Source: JAVWGW01 sp036651575 (GTDB lineage Bacteria; Actinomycetota; Coriobacteriia; Coriobacteriales; Eggerthellaceae). Taken from it: a stretch of 10,121 bases of DNA. The DNA is taken from positions 1 through 10,121 of the forward strand of contig JAVVXN010000049.1 in assembly GCA_036651575.1 (NCBI GenBank). Direction: 5' to 3'. Below the pieces are notes generated by a model. The model saw nothing but the letters and a program-made list of their open reading frames with translations, was not told the origin of the DNA and made no database searches. Made by a program: the position numbers and the translations under genes. Below are positions 7,477 to 10,121 of the stretch, piece after piece. Every line of letters starts with the position of its first letter. Within the stretch, counting starts at the first letter, position 1.

Positions 7477-7706
7477 TACGTGCTCCCTTCAACTTGCGGC
7501 AGCGCGTGNNNNNNNNNNNNNNNNNNNNNNNNNNNNNNNNNNNNNNNNNNNNNNNNNNNNNNNNNNNNNNNNNNNNNNNNNNNNNNNNNNNNNNNNNNNN
7601 NNNNNNNNTGCGGCAGCGCGTGTCCGGAGCTTCGCTCGGCCACGACGCGTACGTGCTCCCTTCAACCTGCGGCAGCGCGTGACGAGGCTTCGCCCGTCAC
7701 GGCGCG
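7477..7706. repeat. 59-bp tandem repeat array, interrupted by the assembly gap
   Basis: A 32-bp block beginning TACGTGCTCCCTTCAAC and ending TGCGGCAGCGCGTG is present at 7477-7508 and 7650-7681 with one difference (T or C after CAAC). The 14-bp end of another copy is at 7609-7622. The visible period, 7609 to 7668, is 59 bp. The other 27 bp of the unit forms a hairpin (about 7619-7644) with a TTC loop. A diverged 25-bp version closes the array (7682-7706) and forms the equivalent hairpin (about 7678-7701). The copy number is unknown because of the gap. It lies between two converging genes, is GC-rich and codes for no protein I can support. Confidence 0.8.
7509..7608. other. Assembly gap of exactly 100 N
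   Basis: Positions 7509-7608 are all N. Exactly 100 is the usual placeholder for a gap of unknown length. The same repeat borders both sides, so the gap most likely hides further copies of the 59-bp unit that short reads could not resolve. Nothing can be said about its true content. Confidence 0.97.
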
Positions 7707-7717
7707 GTGGGGATAAC

Positions 7718-9751
7718 CTATACGCGGTCCTCGAGGTCGATCTGCATGAGGTAGACGTTTTCGCGGAGTTGTTTGGCGACGCTGCGGGAGAGTCGTTCGT
7801 TTTCGTACATATCCTGAATTTGTTCAAGCTCGAGACGCAACCCTTCCCGTTCGATATCGGAGGCTTTGTCGACCCGTCGGGTGATGGCGGTGATACTCGG
7901 ACGGGCATTGTGGCTTTTGAGCGATGCGAGCATGCGCTCGTGTTCCCCTAAAAGAACACCGACATTTTCTGTGGCGAAATCGCTTCCGTTCATTTCTCTC
8001 CGCAGCATTTCGATGGCTTTTTCCTCTGAATCGATCTGGAGAACACGCAGGGCCTTTGTCTGCTCCGTCGTCTTGGCGCCGGGTATCTTATCGACCAGCA
8101 TACGCCAACCGACCTGTAGGGTGACGTGAAGGTGCCTCAGGGCATTTTGAATGAGCCAGGTGTTGTCGTTTTTGTGGGTCAAGAGGTTTTGCACCCGCGC
8201 AAGGTGCTGGATATACTTATATCCGATAACGGGATCAACCGTGTCGTCCTCAACGCGCTGCAATACGTAATCTTGCTGTTGGCGCAAAAGCTTGATGCGC
8301 AGTTCCCGATGGGGTTCGGCTTCTAAGTCGTTGTGATTTTGTATTCGCGCGATCCGTTCGTTGTAGGAGCGGACCACCGCTCGCGTTGCGACGCGGCACG
8401 AGTCGGTTTGTCGTGCGGTCAACTCTTCGACCACGTTGCGCAGTATGTCGATATGGACCTGCGCAACCGCCTCGGCGATCTCTTTGTTTTCTTTCTTTTT
8501 TGGTGCCAAAACAGGTACGGCAAAGTTGGCAAGCAGCAGCGTGAGTAAAATCACCCCCGATGCAAGAAAGATAATGAGGTTACGTTGCGGAAAATCAACG
8601 TCGGGAGAAATTGCGAAGGGGATAGTAAACGCAATCGAAAGGGTAATGGCTCCTTTGGGGCCTGCAAGGGTGGTGACAAGGGCTGATCGTAAGGAGGCTC
8701 GGGTAAAGGGGTGCCGCTTTTTGGTTGCGCGATCTTTTTGTAACCGGTCGGTCAGAAGAATCCAGACGAAGCGTATGAGTTCGAGAAGCAGGGTCAGCAA
8801 GATCACATACCCGATCAGTTCGAGGTTATGGATCTCGACGGTATCCCAGCTCGATTGCATGGCGCGGGGAAGCTGTATTCCCAGAAGTACGAAAACGATG
8901 CCGTTGAGGGTGAAGGAAAGCACTCGCCATACGCTTGAGGAAACAATGTTGAGGCGCGAAGCGGAAGGGCCCATAGTGCGCGGTGCGAACATGCCCATCA
9001 AACCCGTTGCAACAACGGCGAGAATACCGCTCACGTGGAGACTTTCGGCGGCAAGAAAAACGATGAACGGCGTAAAGACTTCAAATAACACGTGGAATGT
9101 GGTGTTTTCCAATCCCCATGAGCGTACTTTTTTCAGAATAAAATTTCCCACAAAACCCATAGCGATACCGAGGACAATGCCGCCAAAGAAGCTGCCCATA
9201 AATGTGATTCCTGCATCGGCAAGCGAAAACGTGCCCGTGACAACAGCGCCGATGGCAAACTGAAAAGAAACAACACCCGATGCGTCATTGATGAGGGACT
9301 CGCCGGACAGAATAGTTTTCTGGCGACCGGTCAAATCTGCTTCTTCGGAGAGCGCGGAAACGGCAACCGCATCGGTGGGTCCGAGCGCAGCACCGAGAGC
9401 AAAGGCTGCGGCGAGGGGAATTGAGGGAATCAACCAATTGATAGAAAAACCGACGATCAGTACCGTGGCGACGACCAGTCCGAGTGCCAAGGAGAAAATG
9501 GGTCCCTTGTTTTTCCAGAGTGCCGTCTTGTCGGCATGGCGGGATTCGTCGAAGAGGAGGGGGGCAATGAAGAGGACGAGGAATAATTCCGGGTCGACCG
9601 ATACGCTGATGGGTGAGACGGCGAAAAGGGCGATCAGCAGTCCCAAGCCGATTTGAATGAGGGGGGAAGAGACTTTCGGTACAAGCTGCGAAATGATGGA
9701 AGATAAAAGAACTGCAGCAAGAAGCAGCAAAATGAGCTCGAATGCTTGCAA
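7718..9751 (-). CDS. CPA1-family Na+/H+ antiporter (NhaP/YjcE-like) with long cytoplasmic tail
   Basis: This 677-residue membrane protein should exchange Na+ (or K+) for H+ across the cytoplasmic membrane for pH and ion balance. The hydrophobic antiporter domain spans about residues 1-415. It contains GPTDAVAVSAL (124-134) and GESLINDASGVVSF (150-163), whose Asn155-Asp156 pair is the CPA1 ion-binding motif. GPKGAITL (364-371) has a Lys where many relatives have Arg. A charged, helix-rich tail of about 260 residues (418-677) follows and is probably cytoplasmic and regulatory, as in many Gram-positive homologues. The start is TTG at 9749-9751, chosen because AAGGAGA (9759-9765) lies 7 nt upstream and no ATG is better placed. 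It converges with argS and diverges from the tRNA gene. A part in coping with ammonia-driven alkalinisation from the ADI pathway is conceivable but not shown. Confidence 0.93.
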   Translation of the reverse strand: MQAFELILLLLAAVLLSSIISQLVPKVSSPLIQIGLGLLIALFAVSPISVSVDPELFLVLFIAPLLFDESRHADKTALWKNKGPIFSLALGLVVATVLIVGFSINWLIPSIPLAAAFALGAALGPTDAVAVSALSEEADLTGRQKTILSGESLINDASGVVSFQFAIGAVVTGTFSLADAGITFMGSFFGGIVLGIAMGFVGNFILKKVRSWGLENTTFHVLFEVFTPFIVFLAAESLHVSGILAVVATGLMGMFAPRTMGPSASRLNIVSSSVWRVLSFTLNGIVFVLLGIQLPRAMQSSWDTVEIHNLELIGYVILLTLLLELIRFVWILLTDRLQKDRATKKRHPFTRASLRSALVTTLAGPKGAITLSIAFTIPFAISPDVDFPQRNLIIFLASGVILLTLLLANFAVPVLAPKKKENKEIAEAVAQVHIDILRNVVEELTARQTDSCRVATRAVVRSYNERIARIQNHNDLEAEPHRELRIKLLRQQQDYVLQRVEDDTVDPVIGYKYIQHLARVQNLLTHKNDNTWLIQNALRHLHVTLQVGWRMLVDKIPGAKTTEQTKALRVLQIDSEEKAIEMLRREMNGSDFATENVGVLLGEHERMLASLKSHNARPSITAITRRVDKASDIEREGLRLELEQIQDMYENERLSRSVAKQLRENVYLMQIDLEDRV

Positions 9752-9765
9752 GGGGGATTCTCCTT

Positions 9766-10053
9766 ATCTCGCGGTGGTTGTGGTGTGCGTAAAAGGTGCG
9801 ATAAAAGAAGCGAGGATGCCCCGGGCATTTTAACGCAATCGGTTTTTCTATTTTACCCTGCCTTTTTGCTCGCTTTGCAAATTGAGGGAAACATACATAC
9901 CCCGCGTGATGTTTGGTGTTTCAGCCATGCAGAAACGGTGTAAGGCATCTTTTCTGCAGGGAATGATTTTAAAGAAAAATGCTTTTGATCTGCTGATATG
10001 CTATTCCGTAAGCAAATGTGCGATAAATGAAGAAGACTTTTTGGATAAAGGCC
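9766..10053. other. Divergent spacer between antiporter gene and tRNA gene
   Basis: No gene is supported in this AT-rich stretch. On the - strand, two TAAAAT boxes could serve as -10 elements for the antiporter gene: one at 9827-9832 and one further upstream near 9851-9856. The upstream one has TTGCAA 19 bp before it, a spacing longer than ideal. ATGCCC-C-GGGCAT at 9816-9828 is a 13-bp palindrome touching the first of these boxes and could be an operator. An AT-rich imperfect hairpin (9945-9955 with 9973-9982), followed by TTTT, is probably chance, since no + strand gene precedes it. Confidence 0.4.
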
Positions 10054-10082
10054 TTGCGCCCCCTCTCCAAAACCCCTATAAT
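10054..10082 (+). promoter_or_regulatory. Promoter of the tRNA gene
   Basis: TTGCGC (10054-10059) is followed by a 17-bp spacer and a perfect TATAAT (10077-10082). Transcription would begin near 10089, about 9 nt before the tRNA 5' end. This is a strong, stable-RNA type arrangement. Confidence 0.8.
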
Positions 10083-10097
10083 TCTCGCTTGCGTCTC

Positions 10098-10121
10098 GGT
10101 GGGTATAGTTCAGTTGGATAG
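10098..10121 (+). tRNA. tRNA gene, 5' end only, probably tRNA-His
   Basis: The window ends inside a tRNA. GTGGGTA (10099-10105) is the acceptor 5' strand, TA are positions 8-9, GTTC (10108-10111) is the D-stem 5' strand, and AGTTGGATAG is a normal D-loop. An extra G at 10098 in front of G1, and close likeness to the start of known bacterial tRNA-His genes (GGTGGCTATAGCTC), point to histidine, whose tRNA keeps a G at -1. The anticodon lies outside the window, so the amino acid is an inference. Confidence 0.75.

Noticed and set aside
7477..7706. A CRISPR array
   Set aside because: The repeats stand directly head to tail with a 59-bp period, and the part between the 32-bp blocks is itself a conserved hairpin, not a unique spacer. 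No cas genes are present.
7480..7908. Open frames running through the N gap
   Set aside because: They exist only because N codons are not stops; the flanking sequence is a non-coding repeat or the antisense of the antiporter gene.
8436..9263. A 275-codon open frame on the + strand, opposite the antiporter gene
   Set aside because: Its composition (Arg/Ser/Thr-rich) is that of an antisense reading, it has no recognisable domain, and the - strand CPA1 gene carries clear motifs over the same bases.
9945..9986. A + strand terminator before the tRNA promoter
   Set aside because: The stem is AT-rich with a bulge, the T-run is only four, and no + strand gene precedes it.
9882..10121. A 79-codon open frame on the + strand reaching the window edge
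   Set aside because: It runs across a good promoter and into the tRNA gene, has no Shine-Dalgarno worth noting and no recognisable domain.

Overview
The window looks like a draft chromosomal contig from an anaerobic, arginine-fermenting Gram-positive bacterium, most likely a member of the Coriobacteriia (Eggerthellaceae-like). The evidence is an arcA-arcB-arcC cluster followed by a YfcC/DcuC-type arginine/ornithine exchanger, moderate GC content, purine-rich Shine-Dalgarno sites and the general look of the proteins. This placement is an inference from gene content and protein character; no 16S or other decisive marker is present.

Layout: (1) Positions 1-4305, + strand: the arginine deiminase (ADI) pathway. 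It has the 3' end of arcA, then arcB (catabolic ornithine carbamoyltransferase), arcC (carbamate kinase) and an arcD-like antiporter. Together they take up arginine in exchange for ornithine, split it to ornithine, NH3 and CO2, and make one ATP per arginine. Two intercistronic RNA structures sit in the cluster: overlapping alternative hairpins between arcA and arcB, and a strong intrinsic terminator whose T-tract touches the arcD ribosome-binding site. The cluster ends in a 13-bp hairpin. (2) Positions 4419-5373, - strand: a GNAT acetyltransferase gene and, downstream of it, a small tandem DUF1508/YegP-type gene with its own probable promoter, a 10-bp direct repeat and a terminator. (3) Positions 5567-7341, + strand: argS (arginyl-tRNA synthetase) behind an extended -10 promoter. 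(4) Positions 7342-7717: a convergent, GC-rich, repeat-laden spacer. It holds a 119-bp inverted-repeat element flanked by TGAC direct repeats, then a 59-bp tandem repeat array interrupted by exactly 100 Ns, the conventional mark of an unsized assembly gap. (5) Positions 7718-9751, - strand: a CPA1-family Na+/H+ antiporter with a long cytoplasmic tail and a TTG start. (6) Positions 9752-10121: a divergent spacer, a good sigma-70 type promoter, and the first 24 nt of a tRNA gene, probably tRNA-His.

The protein-coding genes all belong to known families, and I see no new multi-gene defence or biosynthetic system. The least explained parts are non-coding: the two structured repeats between argS and the antiporter, and the terminator/attenuator placed directly on the arcD ribosome-binding site.
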